NCBI GenBank assembly: GCA_028719205.1
Contig: JAQUKH010000004.1
Span: forward strand, 51,167 to 115,166
Origin: a bacterium
GTDB lineage: Bacteria > JACRDZ01 > JAQUKH01
Length of the DNA: 64,000 bases
Reading direction: 5' to 3'
The notes beneath the pieces are model-generated. The model searched no databases. It had not been told where the DNA came from and was given only the letters and a program-made list of their open reading frames with translations. Shown piece by piece: positions 49,062-58,096 of the stretch (positions are counted from its first letter, which is position 1; the number at the start of each line of letters is the position of its first letter). Position numbers and translations under genes: made by a program.

Positions 49062-50129
49062 TTATTTAAATTTTTTGATCAAATAATTATCAATTTCCCT
49101 GTTGTTTTCAGGCCTCCACCCTAATGCTTTTTCCCATACCTCCTGGCTTTCCATGCAAAGATAAACAGGAATTTCCCGCCCGTACTTTTTAATTTCATCG
49201 GATATTTTCTTGAACATCTTAATACGGATCGGTTTAAAATAACGCATTTTGTTGTCAAGTCCCGGCAGGAGTTCACCATAAATGATTTTTGTTGAAGGTG
49301 TTTTTTTCTTGATGTTTTCTTCCATTCCGGATACAAAACGAAGAGCCCCTAAACTTATCCATGCTATCCGCCCGGGGTGAACATATTTAAATATTTGATC
49401 AATTACCTCTGTATATTCTTTTTCCCATCCTTCATAATTGATCAGCGGGTCAAAATGAAACCCGATCCAATAACCTTTTTCTTCACATTTTTTCGCGGCC
49501 GCCAGCCTTTTTTCCAGTGTTGGCGTGTTTTTCTCTTCGGTTTGAATTACACGCGGAGTATTTAACGACCAGGAGACAATTATTTTATCTTTTGGATCAA
49601 CAGATAAAAGTTTTTCTACTTCATTTGATTTTGTTTTAAGTTCAAGAACCGCGTTTTTCTTTGATGAAAAATAATTTATCAGTTCTTTATTAATATCAAG
49701 ATAGTCATCAATCGCCAAACTGTCCGAAAATTCTCCGGTACCGATACGGTAAAATCTTTCAGGCGAACGGTTTAAAAATACTTCCAATTCCGCGAACATT
49801 TCATTGATATTCGCAAAGATATTAAAATTCGGAAATTCATATGTCTGCAGGGCGCAATAACTGCAGGAAAAAGGACATCCCTGAACCAGGTTGATTATCC
49901 AATAATTACAGCAAAGATAATTTCTGGTCCCTGGACAAAGTCTTAAAAATTTACCTTTATGTTTTGTTAGATGCCAAACGCTTGTTGTAGGAACGGTTCG
50001 CGAATCATCCGTACGTTTATCAACAATTTCAACCAAATCAGGATATTCCAACTGTATTTTTTTTGAAAGAGGCAGTTCCAAAACATCTTCATCAATATAA
50101 ATTTTTTGAGGTTTAAAATCAGAAATCAT
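49062..50129 (-). CDS. Spore photoproduct lyase-like radical SAM protein
   Basis: 355 residues. Radical SAM cysteines Cys85-x3-Cys89-x2-Cys92 (GCPFSCSYC) with C-terminal LGALRFVSGMEENIKKK and YLCMESQEVWEKALGW, as in SplB. Bacillus SplB repairs spore photoproduct thymine dimers; relatives in non-sporulating bacteria have unknown substrates. ATG overlaps the end of the GNAT gene by 11 bp. Confidence 0.85.
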   Translation of the reverse strand: MISDFKPQKIYIDEDVLELPLSKKIQLEYPDLVEIVDKRTDDSRTVPTTSVWHLTKHKGKFLRLCPGTRNYLCCNYWIINLVQGCPFSCSYCALQTYEFPNFNIFANINEMFAELEVFLNRSPERFYRIGTGEFSDSLAIDDYLDINKELINYFSSKKNAVLELKTKSNEVEKLLSVDPKDKIIVSWSLNTPRVIQTEEKNTPTLEKRLAAAKKCEEKGYWIGFHFDPLINYEGWEKEYTEVIDQIFKYVHPGRIAWISLGALRFVSGMEENIKKKTPSTKIIYGELLPGLDNKMRYFKPIRIKMFKKISDEIKKYGREIPVYLCMESQEVWEKALGWRPENNREIDNYLIKKFK

Positions 50130-50574
50130 TTTTTCTCATATAAAATATTTCTATATCCCCGCATTCATATTTACAGGTTTTATAGATTTTATATCCCAGT
50201 TTTTGATATAAATGGATATTTTTACTGCTTTTAGTCCCGGAAAAAAGTTCAAAATAATCCGGTTTAAAATATTTCTCGATCTCTTTCAAAAGAAAAGAAC
50301 CAATTCCCTGTCTCTGATAATCCGGATGCACAGCCAGCCTTCCCACATGGCACACCCCGGCTTCTTCACACGCACGCACAGAACCGATAATTTTATCTTC
50401 GTTAACTGCTTTTAAAAATATATGCGTATTAAATTGTTCTTTTACTGAATCGATCGTTTGTGTAAGCGGTGGGATATCATAATTGTTATAAAGTTCAGCC
50501 TCACTTTGATAAGCAAGTTTTTGTATGGCAAGAATTTCTTCCGCGTCTTTTATATCCGCTTTTAATATTTTCAT
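50119..50574 (-). CDS. GNAT N-acetyltransferase
   Basis: 151 residues with the GNAT fold: motif A HVGRLAVHPDYQRQGIGSFLLKEIE (acetyl-CoA loop QRQGIG) and motif B LYQKLGYKIYKTCKYE. Acceptor unknown. Upstream of, and overlapping, the radical SAM gene. Confidence 0.88.
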   Translation of the reverse strand: MKILKADIKDAEEILAIQKLAYQSEAELYNNYDIPPLTQTIDSVKEQFNTHIFLKAVNEDKIIGSVRACEEAGVCHVGRLAVHPDYQRQGIGSFLLKEIEKYFKPDYFELFSGTKSSKNIHLYQKLGYKIYKTCKYECGDIEIFYMRKNDF

Positions 50575-50586
50575 AATAAATTCAAC

Positions 50587-50786
50587 TTTAACAAATTAAT
50601 TTTCAAGATTTCTTTTTGCGTCTATAAAAACGCTTTTTGTTAATAAATCTTGGCGAAATTTTGGAATTTCGATTTTCACGAACCCAGATTTGCTACTTGA
50701 TAGGATTGTGGAAATCGTCCAAAATGAGCCTTAGATTTATCAAAAACGTTTTGGGTTTAAGCAAAAAGAGATTTTGAAAATTTAAG
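50587..50786. repeat. 210-bp MITE-like dispersed repeat, copy 2
   Basis: Nearly identical by eye to 32369-32578, same orientation, with TTTAACAAAT at its left end and imperfect terminal inverted repeats. It fills the gap between the GNAT and methyltransferase genes, and its right end supplies the methyltransferase stop codon (TAA at 50782-50784). Confidence 0.8.
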
Positions 50787-51597
50787 GTTTAGTGCCGATA
50801 GTATACAATACCTCAACATCAAGCCATATACCTTCTTTTGTGGCAAGCGCGTCAATTTCTTTCATATGTTCTTTTTTAAATTTTTCAAGATCCGTTGGAG
50901 ATAACTGGCTGACTAACCTTCGGAAACCCGCGTACCAGACTATATTCCACCATTCCTCAGCGTTTTTTAAATAATAACCATGATTTTTTCGCTCCACACG
51001 GATATCATTAAGCCCGGCGTTTTTATATAATGAAGCGGCTCTTTCTTCAGTAGCAATTTGTTTCCATGTCTGCGGAGGGATCTCAACACCGTATTTCCGG
51101 AGGCGGTTATTAAATAGTTCAGCTAAAGGCAAAAAGTTATTCTCATGAAAATGGGAAATAATTATTTTCCCTGACGGTTTTATTTTCTCCATAATGTGTT
51201 TCAGCTGCCCGGCAATATATTCCACAAAGAAAATACCAAAAGCGCAGGAAACAGCGTCAAAATGCTCTTTCGGGAATTCAAGCGCCTGCATATCCATTTC
51301 AAGGAATTGAACATTATTCACCCCTGCCTTATCAGCTTTAGCCTTTGCCTGTGAAAGCATGCCTTCCGAAAAATCAATACCGATTACTTTGCCCTTTGGC
51401 AGATGTTTGGAAATAGCAAGAGCCATATGCCCTGTTCCCGTTGCCACATCAAGCACATGTTCCTTACCCTTAAATTTAAAACACTCCGCCATGTAACAGG
51501 CGCTTTTAGAGAAAAATCTTAAAGCATCATTCTCATACCCGTCCGCGACCATATCAAACGTTTTCTTTAAAATTTCCTTGCGTTCTTTCGCATCCAT
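50782..51597 (-). CDS. SAM-dependent methyltransferase (UbiE/class I)
   Basis: 271 residues. Motif I VLDVATGTGHMALAISKHLP, acidic loop GIDFSEGMLSQAKAKA, motif II EHFDAVSCAFGIFFV and motif III GKIIISHFHEN. A Rossmann methyltransferase of the UbiE type acting on a small molecule or lipid quinone; substrate unknown. Its stop lies in the terminal inverted repeat of the dispersed element, so the last residues may have been altered by insertion. Confidence 0.88.
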   Translation of the reverse strand: MDAKERKEILKKTFDMVADGYENDALRFFSKSACYMAECFKFKGKEHVLDVATGTGHMALAISKHLPKGKVIGIDFSEGMLSQAKAKADKAGVNNVQFLEMDMQALEFPKEHFDAVSCAFGIFFVEYIAGQLKHIMEKIKPSGKIIISHFHENNFLPLAELFNNRLRKYGVEIPPQTWKQIATEERAASLYKNAGLNDIRVERKNHGYYLKNAEEWWNIVWYAGFRRLVSQLSPTDLEKFKKEHMKEIDALATKEGIWLDVEVLYTIGTKP

Positions 51598-51619
51598 AAT
51601 ATCCTATCCTTTCTATTTT

Positions 51620-52000
51620 TCATAAACAAATCCCAGAAAACCTATATCCGATCCAAACGGCAGCCAACCCAATAAATACCTGAGCAACAATATTAATACC
51701 AGCCGTAAAAATTTTCCCGTTATTTAATAAAAGGAATGTTTCATAACCAAAAGAGGAGAATGTCGTAAATCCGCCAAGAATTCCGACAAACAAAAAAAGC
51801 CTTGTCTCGGGAGTAAATCCCTGGCGCAAATTAACAATACCGCCAAGAAATCCAATTACTAAACATCCCAAAATATTTACAGTAAGCGTTCCATAAGGAA
51901 ATTCAGGGTTATTCAGCAATCGTGAAACCCAGTTCCCTAAAAGATACCGGAACACCGAGCCTATAAAACCGCCTAATCCTACAATTAAAATTTTAATCAT
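51620..52000 (-). CDS. crcB: Fluoride exporter CrcB/Fluc
   Basis: 126 residues from the ATG of MIKILIVGLGGFIGSVFRY, the normal length. Four membrane helices with GGFIGSVFRYLLG, YGTLTVNILGCLVIGFLGG and GGFTTFSSFGYETF (the FxTTFSTF region with the central Na+ site and fluoride-lining Phe). A frame open to a TTG at 52096 adds a non-family extension. It works as a dual-topology homodimer. No fluoride riboswitch seen upstream. Confidence 0.92.
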   Translation of the reverse strand: MIKILIVGLGGFIGSVFRYLLGNWVSRLLNNPEFPYGTLTVNILGCLVIGFLGGIVNLRQGFTPETRLFLFVGILGGFTTFSSFGYETFLLLNNGKIFTAGINIVAQVFIGLAAVWIGYRFSGICL

Positions 52001-52159
52001 ATTCATTATTCGCTTTTTGTTAACTATTGAAAAATATTCTATAACTATTTTGTTTATTTGTCGATGGAAATATTGAAGACCGAAATACTTTTTCAAATTA
52101 CCTATTCGTAATTAAGTTAGCACGTTGAGTCAGAAATTTTATAAACATCATAATAAATC

Positions 52160-52188
52160 TTGACATAATATTTCATATAATTTATACT
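52160..52188 (+). promoter_or_regulatory. Promoter of the TetR-antiporter operon
   Basis: TTGACA (52160-52165) and TATACT (52183-52188), 17-bp spacer. Confidence 0.85.
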
Positions 52189-52194
52189 TAATAT

Positions 52195-52214
52195 GTAAGC
52201 AAACGTTTACTTAC
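52195..52214. promoter_or_regulatory. 20-bp palindrome, TetR-family operator
   Basis: GTAAGCAAACGTTTACTTAC is a near-perfect palindrome at the expected transcription start, 11 bp before the regulator's ATG; it fits autorepression. Confidence 0.8.
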
Positions 52215-52225
52215 TTTAAAAACAT

Positions 52226-52819
52226 ATGAAATCAAGAAAATACTCAACAAGACAGCGTGAAATAGCGGAATGCGCGCGGAGAATCATTGTAACTAAAGGT
52301 ATTGAACGGCTGACTATAAGGGAAATAGCGAAGGACCTTAATTTAACCGATGGGGCTTTATACAGGCATTTTAAAAGCAAGAACGAAATAATTGGCTTAT
52401 TAATAGAAGATATTGAAAACACCCTGCTAAATACGATCGAAAAAGCGGCTAAAAAAGCGAATAATCCTCTAGTTAAATTAATGAATATTTTTTTGTCGCA
52501 TATTTCCTATGCCGAACAAAGGAAGGGTGTTACTTTCATAGTTATAAATGAAACTCTAAGTTTACAAGATAAACTTTTACGAAACAAAATGTCCGATATT
52601 ATACAAAAATATCTAAAAAAAATAGAAGAGATTCTTATTGATGGGGTTTTGTCAGAAAAATTCAGAAAAAATATAGATACTGCTTCCGCAAGCATAGCTT
52701 TCTTTGGAATGGTGCAATCCCTAGTTACAATATGGGCTTTAAGCGGTTACAAATATTCGTTAAGGGAAAAACATATTCAAAATTGTTTTGAAATATATAA
52801 AAAAGGAATAGTATCATAA
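52226..52819 (+). CDS. TetR-family transcriptional regulator
   Basis: 197 residues. N-terminal HTH (IVTKGIERLTIREIAKDLNL, then TDGALYRHFKSKNEIIGLLI) of the TetR/AcrR class; C-terminal ligand domain unassigned. It sits 9 bp before the antiporter gene and should repress the pair through the palindrome at 52195. No Shine-Dalgarno sequence in the 37-nt leader. Confidence 0.92.
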   Translation: MKSRKYSTRQREIAECARRIIVTKGIERLTIREIAKDLNLTDGALYRHFKSKNEIIGLLIEDIENTLLNTIEKAAKKANNPLVKLMNIFLSHISYAEQRKGVTFIVINETLSLQDKLLRNKMSDIIQKYLKKIEEILIDGVLSEKFRKNIDTASASIAFFGMVQSLVTIWALSGYKYSLREKHIQNCFEIYKKGIVS

Positions 52820-52828
52820 GGGGTTTAA

Positions 52829-54517
52829 ATGATTGAAGGATTCGCATCCACTTTTGGAAAAATATCCAGCATACATACAAATGTGTTATTTTTACTCGGA
52901 TTGATCTTATTCGCAGGGGCAATGGGGGGAAAGATATTCCAAAAACTGAAGATACCTCAGGTTGTCGGATATATTATTGCCGGTATTATATTTGGGCGGT
53001 CAGGATTAAATATTATTAACAAGGATATAATCGAAGCATTAATACCCTTTAATTATTTTGCTTTAGGATTGATTGGCTTTATGATCGGCGGAGAGCTTAA
53101 AAAAGAAGTGTTTCAGCGGTATGGCAAACAGCTTATCATTATATTGTTAGCGGAAGGACTTGCCGCTTTTTTTATTGTTTTTCTTCTTGTAGGATTATTG
53201 GGGAGCTTAGTTCTTGGCGGGGGTGTTTATTATTGGGCTCTTGGTTTATTGTTAGGAGCAATTGCTTCTGCGACAGCGCCCGCGGCAACTACCGATGTGC
53301 TTTGGGAATATAAGACGAAAGGCCCGTTAACTACAACAGTTTTAGGCATAGTGGCATTGGATGATGGATTGGCCCTGCTTTTATTCGCGTTCGCATCCAG
53401 TATTGCCCCTAGTATGCTTGGTGTCCATTCTTCATTGTTATCGGCAATAGGCAAGCCTATTTATGAAATTGGGTTAGGTATTTTAGTTGGAGTAATATTT
53501 GGTTTTATGCTTATTAAAATACTTAGAAAATACGCTGAAAAAGAAAAAATACTGGTTTTTTCTTTGTGCAGTATACTTTTTGCTCTGGGAGTAGCTTTAA
53601 TAATGGAAATAGATATGCTTTTAGCAGCGATGACTATGGGTATTGTGTTAGTGAATTATGAATCACGGTTAAGCAAAGAAGTGTTTAACTTAACGTTTGG
53701 ATTCGCGACACCCTTTTATATATTATTCTTTTTTCTTGTGGGAGCAAAATTTGATTTGCAGGTAACGTCCTTGAGTGTAATATTTATCGCGATACTTTAT
53801 GTTTTAGGCAGGACTTTCGGTAAAATGGCAGGCGCTTATTTAGGGGCAAAATATTCAGGTGCCCCAGTAACCGTTATGAAATATCTTCCTTATTGTCTTT
53901 TCAGCCAGGCAGGAGTCGCTATCGGATTATCAATATTAGCATCTCAGATTTTTCCGGGGCAAATAGGAAATTCTATAATTGTTATCGTAACGCTTACCAC
54001 GTTTATAGTACAGATCATTGGCCCTCCATGCGTGAAATATGCCGTTGTTAAAGCTCAGGAGGCCGGTTTAAATATAACAGAGGATGATGTGCTTCGAAAA
54101 ACTACAATAGGCCAAATTATAGATAAAGATCCACCATGTGTAAATGACAATATTCAATTAAAAGATATTCTAAAAATATTTAGCAACAGCAAATATCATA
54201 ATTATCCTGTTGTAGATGCTGAAAAAAGATTAAAAGGAGTTATAACGTTTGAGAGTATAAGGCAATCATATGCTCATGCTGAAGCCGGGAATATTATTCT
54301 CGCTCATGATATTATGGAACCGGTAATAACCAGAAAAATATCAATCAATTCTTCTCTATTGGAAGCCGGGGAAATTATGAATAAATATGGCATTGATTAT
54401 TTATCTATTGTCGATGAAAGGTCAGTACTTTTGGGTTTCGTTGAAAAAAGAGTAATAGAAAGTTTTGTTTCTATTAAATTGATCGAAATTGAACAGAAAA
54501 TAGCTTCAATGGCTTGA
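52829..54517 (+). CDS. CPA2-family cation:proton antiporter with CBS pair
   Basis: 562 residues. About twelve or thirteen helices of the Kef/NapA type (LKIPQVVGYIIAGIIFGRSG, GLLLGAIASATAPAATTDVL, GIVALDDGLALLLFAFA with the Asp pair site) to about residue 410, then two CBS domains (IIDKDPPCVNDNIQLKDILK and DIMEPVITRKISINSSLLEA) that would bind adenine nucleotides. Exchanges Na+ or K+ for H+. Regulated by the TetR gene upstream. Confidence 0.9.
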   Translation: MIEGFASTFGKISSIHTNVLFLLGLILFAGAMGGKIFQKLKIPQVVGYIIAGIIFGRSGLNIINKDIIEALIPFNYFALGLIGFMIGGELKKEVFQRYGKQLIIILLAEGLAAFFIVFLLVGLLGSLVLGGGVYYWALGLLLGAIASATAPAATTDVLWEYKTKGPLTTTVLGIVALDDGLALLLFAFASSIAPSMLGVHSSLLSAIGKPIYEIGLGILVGVIFGFMLIKILRKYAEKEKILVFSLCSILFALGVALIMEIDMLLAAMTMGIVLVNYESRLSKEVFNLTFGFATPFYILFFFLVGAKFDLQVTSLSVIFIAILYVLGRTFGKMAGAYLGAKYSGAPVTVMKYLPYCLFSQAGVAIGLSILASQIFPGQIGNSIIVIVTLTTFIVQIIGPPCVKYAVVKAQEAGLNITEDDVLRKTTIGQIIDKDPPCVNDNIQLKDILKIFSNSKYHNYPVVDAEKRLKGVITFESIRQSYAHAEAGNIILAHDIMEPVITRKISINSSLLEAGEIMNKYGIDYLSIVDERSVLLGFVEKRVIESFVSIKLIEIEQKIASMA

Positions 54518-54662
54518 TTTTTAAGATAATTGTTGTGATTTAATAAAAAATATTAATGGAAAAATGTAAAAGGTCGATAAATCTGATAAAATATAAAATT
54601 AAATAAAGTATTTGCAAGGGTTCAGAAATAGATAATATTTCTGGAGGTTTTTGACTGGTCGG

Positions 54663-54706
54663 GCCGCCACTCAGCATTAATTTAATGCTGTATGGCGGCT
54701 TTTTTA
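54663..54706 (+). terminator. Strong intrinsic terminator
   Basis: GCCGCCA (54663-54669) pairs with TGGCGGC (54693-54699), interior CAGCATTAA/TTAATGCTG extends the stem, and seven T follow. Ends the tetR-antiporter unit or a short transcript from 54518 on. The gap holds no ORF. Confidence 0.9.
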
Positions 54707-54744
54707 TTTTATATTAACTTTGAAAAATTGAAAGGGGTAATTCT

Positions 54745-55086
54745 ATGGAAAATAAAGAAAATAACACTCCATCTACCGGTATTGGCATGTTGATCAGGAT
54801 TTACTGGATGGTATTTGGTAATTTTATAAATATACTTATTGCTATTAATATTGTTGTAAAAAAGCATAATTCCATTATGCTTTTAAGTATATTTTATTTT
54901 ATGAATATCATTGGCCTTATCATTTCAAGATATATAGATATTAAATATTTAAACGGCCAGACAACCGAATATGAACCCGCGACAATGAATCACTGGAAAA
55001 ACTATTTAATTAAAACAACAGGAATTTATCTGGGCTTATGGATAATTGTGTATTTTATGAAGGATTATGCATTCTTAAAAATATGA
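54745..55086 (+). CDS. Small membrane protein, tandem copy 1
   Basis: 113 residues, three hydrophobic helices (about 14-35, 43-62, 88-108) with a polar loop YIDIKYLNGQTTEYEPATMN. Paralog of the next gene; strong identity along the whole length. GAAAGGGG lies before the ATG in an upstream block that is also duplicated. Family not recognised. Confidence 0.7.
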   Translation: MENKENNTPSTGIGMLIRIYWMVFGNFINILIAINIVVKKHNSIMLLSIFYFMNIIGLIISRYIDIKYLNGQTTEYEPATMNHWKNYLIKTTGIYLGLWIIVYFMKDYAFLKI

Positions 55087-55247
55087 TCTAATAAATAAAC
55101 CATTAATTATGTAACAGCCATTTTCATAAAGGAATAATTTGAATATTTTAAAATGCCAAAAAAAATATCAGAAAGTATCGTGAATTATAGGGTGTAAGGC
55201 GACTTTATTATTTTATATCAATTTTAAAAAATTGAAAGGGGTAATTT

Positions 55248-55589
55248 ATGGGAAACAAACAAAATAATTCTACAGGTATTGGAATGTTGATTAGGTTTTA
55301 CTGGATGGCATTTGGTAATTTTATTAATATGCTTTTAATTATTAATATTACTTTTAAAAAACAAAGTCCAATTATGCTATTAAGTATATTATACTTTATA
55401 AATACCATAGGCCTTATCATTTTACGGTATATAGATATTAAATATTTAAATGGTTTAACATCAGAATATGAACATGCAACAATGGATCACTGGAAAATTT
55501 ATTCGATTAAAGTTATAGTATTTTACCTGGTTTTATGGATAGTTGCATATCTTATGAAAGATTATACATTCCTATATGCAAAATCTTAA
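55248..55589 (+). CDS. Small membrane protein, tandem copy 2
   Basis: 113 residues, same three-helix layout as copy 1 (GIGMLIRFYWMAFGNFINM, YIDIKYLNGLTSEYEHATMD). The start context TTGAAAGGGGTAATTT is also copied, and GGCGACTTTATTATTTTATA before it looks like the decayed tail of the duplicated terminator. Recent tandem duplication. Function unknown. Confidence 0.7.
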   Translation: MGNKQNNSTGIGMLIRFYWMAFGNFINMLLIINITFKKQSPIMLLSILYFINTIGLIILRYIDIKYLNGLTSEYEHATMDHWKIYSIKVIVFYLVLWIVAYLMKDYTFLYAKS

Positions 55590-55671
55590 TAAATAATCCA
55601 AGAAAAAATGATTCCGAAATTCACGTGGAGAGATAAGCTTAATGCTGAAATTATTACGTTAAAATCTATTA

Positions 55672-56307
55672 CTATTTTCTTTTTTGTAATGTCTTTAGGA
55701 TATCATCGTCAGTCAATAATCCTTGCTTTTCTGCAAAAGGCGATACACTTTCTCTTAATTGTCCGAATTTCTTAAGAGCTAAATTATGAATTATTGTTTC
55801 CAATTTTTTTACTTTTCCCAGCAAGTCCTTATCATCCCTGAATGAAATTTCTATTTTATACCCCTCTTCTTCAATGTTTGAGGGCAAGATTAGATCAAAA
55901 CCTTCTCTTTTTAAAATATTTTTTTTCTCTTCCAGTTCCTTTTTAAAGGCCGACACTTGCGGATAGCGTTTTTCACGCAATCGGGAAATTAAAAATGTGC
56001 CTCGATCTGCTTCCTTTAAATTTTTCCCGATAATTTCTTTTTCTATTCCGGGAAGAAATTCATTTAAGGAAATATTATCCCGCTCTTTAATATCAACAGC
56101 CAATTTAATTAATTCCTGCTGTTTATTAACTCCAAAATAGTATTTAATAATGGCCGCAAGCAAATACTCGCTTTCCTCAATCGGCAATTCCGCCAGCACC
56201 AAAACCGTCTTTAAGGATATTTCATCTCTTTCTAAACTGTTTATTATGGCCTCGGGCAAATTTTTCAGGCGGGGATATTTGGTTAAAATGGTTTCATTTA
56301 TTATCAT
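55672..56307 (-). CDS. Hypothetical helical protein
   Basis: 211 residues, Lys/Glu-rich and largely helical. A central region (ISLKTVLVLAELPIEESEYLLA...KQQELIKLAVDIKERDNISLNEFLP) recalls the helical core of ParB-like partition proteins, but no ParB box or CTP-binding motif is present, so I leave it unnamed. No Shine-Dalgarno sequence; TATAAT lies 6 nt before ATG, consistent with a leaderless message. Confidence 0.55.
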   Translation of the reverse strand: MIINETILTKYPRLKNLPEAIINSLERDEISLKTVLVLAELPIEESEYLLAAIIKYYFGVNKQQELIKLAVDIKERDNISLNEFLPGIEKEIIGKNLKEADRGTFLISRLREKRYPQVSAFKKELEEKKNILKREGFDLILPSNIEEEGYKIEISFRDDKDLLGKVKKLETIIHNLALKKFGQLRESVSPFAEKQGLLTDDDILKTLQKRK

Positions 56308-56404
56308 AATATTATTATATTTTTTTAATTGTGTATATCATAACAAAAATGAGGTAAAATAGAAATATATTTGATTTTGAGGTTGCTATGTGAGGAGAAC
56401 CCTA

Positions 56405-57610
56405 ATGGATCAAGATAAAAAGTTTTTTGGATTTGGGAAAAATGTATTTGTATCCGGGGTTGTAAGTTTTTTTATGGATGTCAGCTCCGAGATGATATAT
56501 CCCCTCGTCCCGCTGTTCCTCGCTAACACACTCGGCGTAAATAAATCGGTGATCGGGCTCATCGAAGGTATTGCCGAATCAACCGCGAGCATCCTCAAGG
56601 TATTTTCCGGATGGTTATCAGATAAAATAGGGACCCGGAAATGGCTTATGGTCGCGGGATACGGGATATCAACTCTCAGCAGGCCTGTTATGGCCCTCGC
56701 GTCAGGCTGGCACCAAGTGCTGGGAGCAAGGTTTATCGACCGTTTCGGCAAGGGTGTCCGCACCGCGCCAAGAGACGCGATCATTGTTGAATCATCCGAT
56801 AAAAAATATTTCGGAAGGGCGTTTGGTTTTCAGCGCTCGCTCGATACAATGGGCGCGGCCACCGGCCCAATGCTTGCCTTTTTTCTCCTTGGAATTTTTT
56901 CAAATAACTATAGAATCATTTTCTGGTTCTCTATAATACCCGGTACTATCGCGATACTTCTGATAATATTTTTTATTACTGAAAAGAAAAAAATAATTAT
57001 CCCGCATTCCGAAAGGATTAAAATTACATTCGCGCATTTTGACTGGAGGTTCAAATTTTTTGTCCTTATCGCTACTCTATTCGCGCTTGGCAATTCAAGC
57101 GATGTATTTCTGATACTCAGGGCGCAGCAGACAGGAATTTCAACTGTCATGATCCCTATAGTTTATCTTTTGTTCAATATTATATACTCTATTTCATCCA
57201 TCCCGGCGGGAATCGCCGCGGACAGGTTTGGAAAAAAGAGAGTTATTCTTCTTGCTTTTGTGTTATTCACAGTACTTTATTATGGATTCGCGGTTGCGAA
57301 AACCACATCCGATATCTGGATATTATTCGCTTTCTACGGGCTTTTCATGGGGATGACGGAGGGCATACAGAAGGCATTTCTCGCAACCATAATACCTCCT
57401 GATTTCAAGGCAACGGCGTTTGGCGTATACAATACCACCGTCGGGATCGCGATGCTGCCGGCAAGCCTTGCCGGCGGATGGTTATGGGACCATATCTCAC
57501 CTTCAGCAACATTTTACTTCGGTGCAATAACAGCGGGTTTGTCAACGGTATTATTCACAGTATTTATTTTTCTTATAAGAAAACATGATAGAACGCAAAA
57601 AAATATTTAA
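56405..57610 (+). CDS. Major facilitator superfamily transporter
   Basis: 401 residues from the ATG at 56405, 7 nt after GAGGAG (a GTG at 56390 would precede it). Twelve helices; MFS loop motif GWLSDKIGTRKWLMVAGYG between helices 2 and 3 and its repeat AGIAADRFGKKRVILLAFV. Substrate unknown. GC and cgcg-rich codons are higher than in the neighbours. It is followed by the YhcH-like gene after 12 bp. Confidence 0.88.
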   Translation: MDQDKKFFGFGKNVFVSGVVSFFMDVSSEMIYPLVPLFLANTLGVNKSVIGLIEGIAESTASILKVFSGWLSDKIGTRKWLMVAGYGISTLSRPVMALASGWHQVLGARFIDRFGKGVRTAPRDAIIVESSDKKYFGRAFGFQRSLDTMGAATGPMLAFFLLGIFSNNYRIIFWFSIIPGTIAILLIIFFITEKKKIIIPHSERIKITFAHFDWRFKFFVLIATLFALGNSSDVFLILRAQQTGISTVMIPIVYLLFNIIYSISSIPAGIAADRFGKKRVILLAFVLFTVLYYGFAVAKTTSDIWILFAFYGLFMGMTEGIQKAFLATIIPPDFKATAFGVYNTTVGIAMLPASLAGGWLWDHISPSATFYFGAITAGLSTVLFTVFIFLIRKHDRTQKNI

Positions 57611-57622
57611 TTGGAGAAATTT

Positions 57623-58096
57623 ATGGCAATAATCGGAAATATTGAAGAAATTAATAAAAATTACAAATTCAACAAATTAATTAAAACCGCTCTGGAGTAT
57701 TTAAGTAAACTGGAAGAAACTGATTTTAAAAATATAAAATTAAATGATAAAGAAACAATAAAACTAAACGGCAGTAAAATATTCGCGATCAACAGTGTTT
57801 ATAAAACTAAAAATCACTCTGAACAAAAATTTGAAGGACACAGGAAATACATCGACCTGCAATTTGTATTTTCCGGCGAGGAAAATATAAAAATATCTTC
57901 AATTAAAAATTGTATTGATATTTCAGAGTATGATCCTGAAAAAGATGTTCAATTTTTTGATGTCAGGTCTTATTCGACATTATTAATGAAAAGCGGCATG
58001 ATAGCGATTTTTTATCCGGAAGATATACACGCCCCTGGTTTAGATAGCAAAAATATAAGCCTTATAAAAAAATCTGTTATAAAAGTCATGATTTAG
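57623..58096 (+). CDS. YhcH/YjgK/YiaL family protein
   Basis: 157 residues from ATG at 57623 (GGAGAAATTT upstream). Cupin-like family motifs: EGHRKYIDLQFVFSGEENI and FYPEDIHAPGL with metal-binding His and Glu. E. coli relatives act in sialic acid or pentose catabolism; here only the MFS transporter is adjacent, so a sugar-uptake link is a guess. The 3' end overlaps the convergent GNAT gene by 4 bp. Confidence 0.85.
   Translation: MAIIGNIEEINKNYKFNKLIKTALEYLSKLEETDFKNIKLNDKETIKLNGSKIFAINSVYKTKNHSEQKFEGHRKYIDLQFVFSGEENIKISSIKNCIDISEYDPEKDVQFFDVRSYSTLLMKSGMIAIFYPEDIHAPGLDSKNISLIKKSVIKVMI

Noticed and set aside
52001-52225. Fluoride riboswitch upstream of crcB
   Set aside because: None of the conserved crcB-motif segments or its pseudoknot could be found.
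55672-56307. Calling this gene parB
   Set aside because: Only a loose resemblance to the ParB helical core; no CTP-binding GERR motif, no parA and no parS site nearby.
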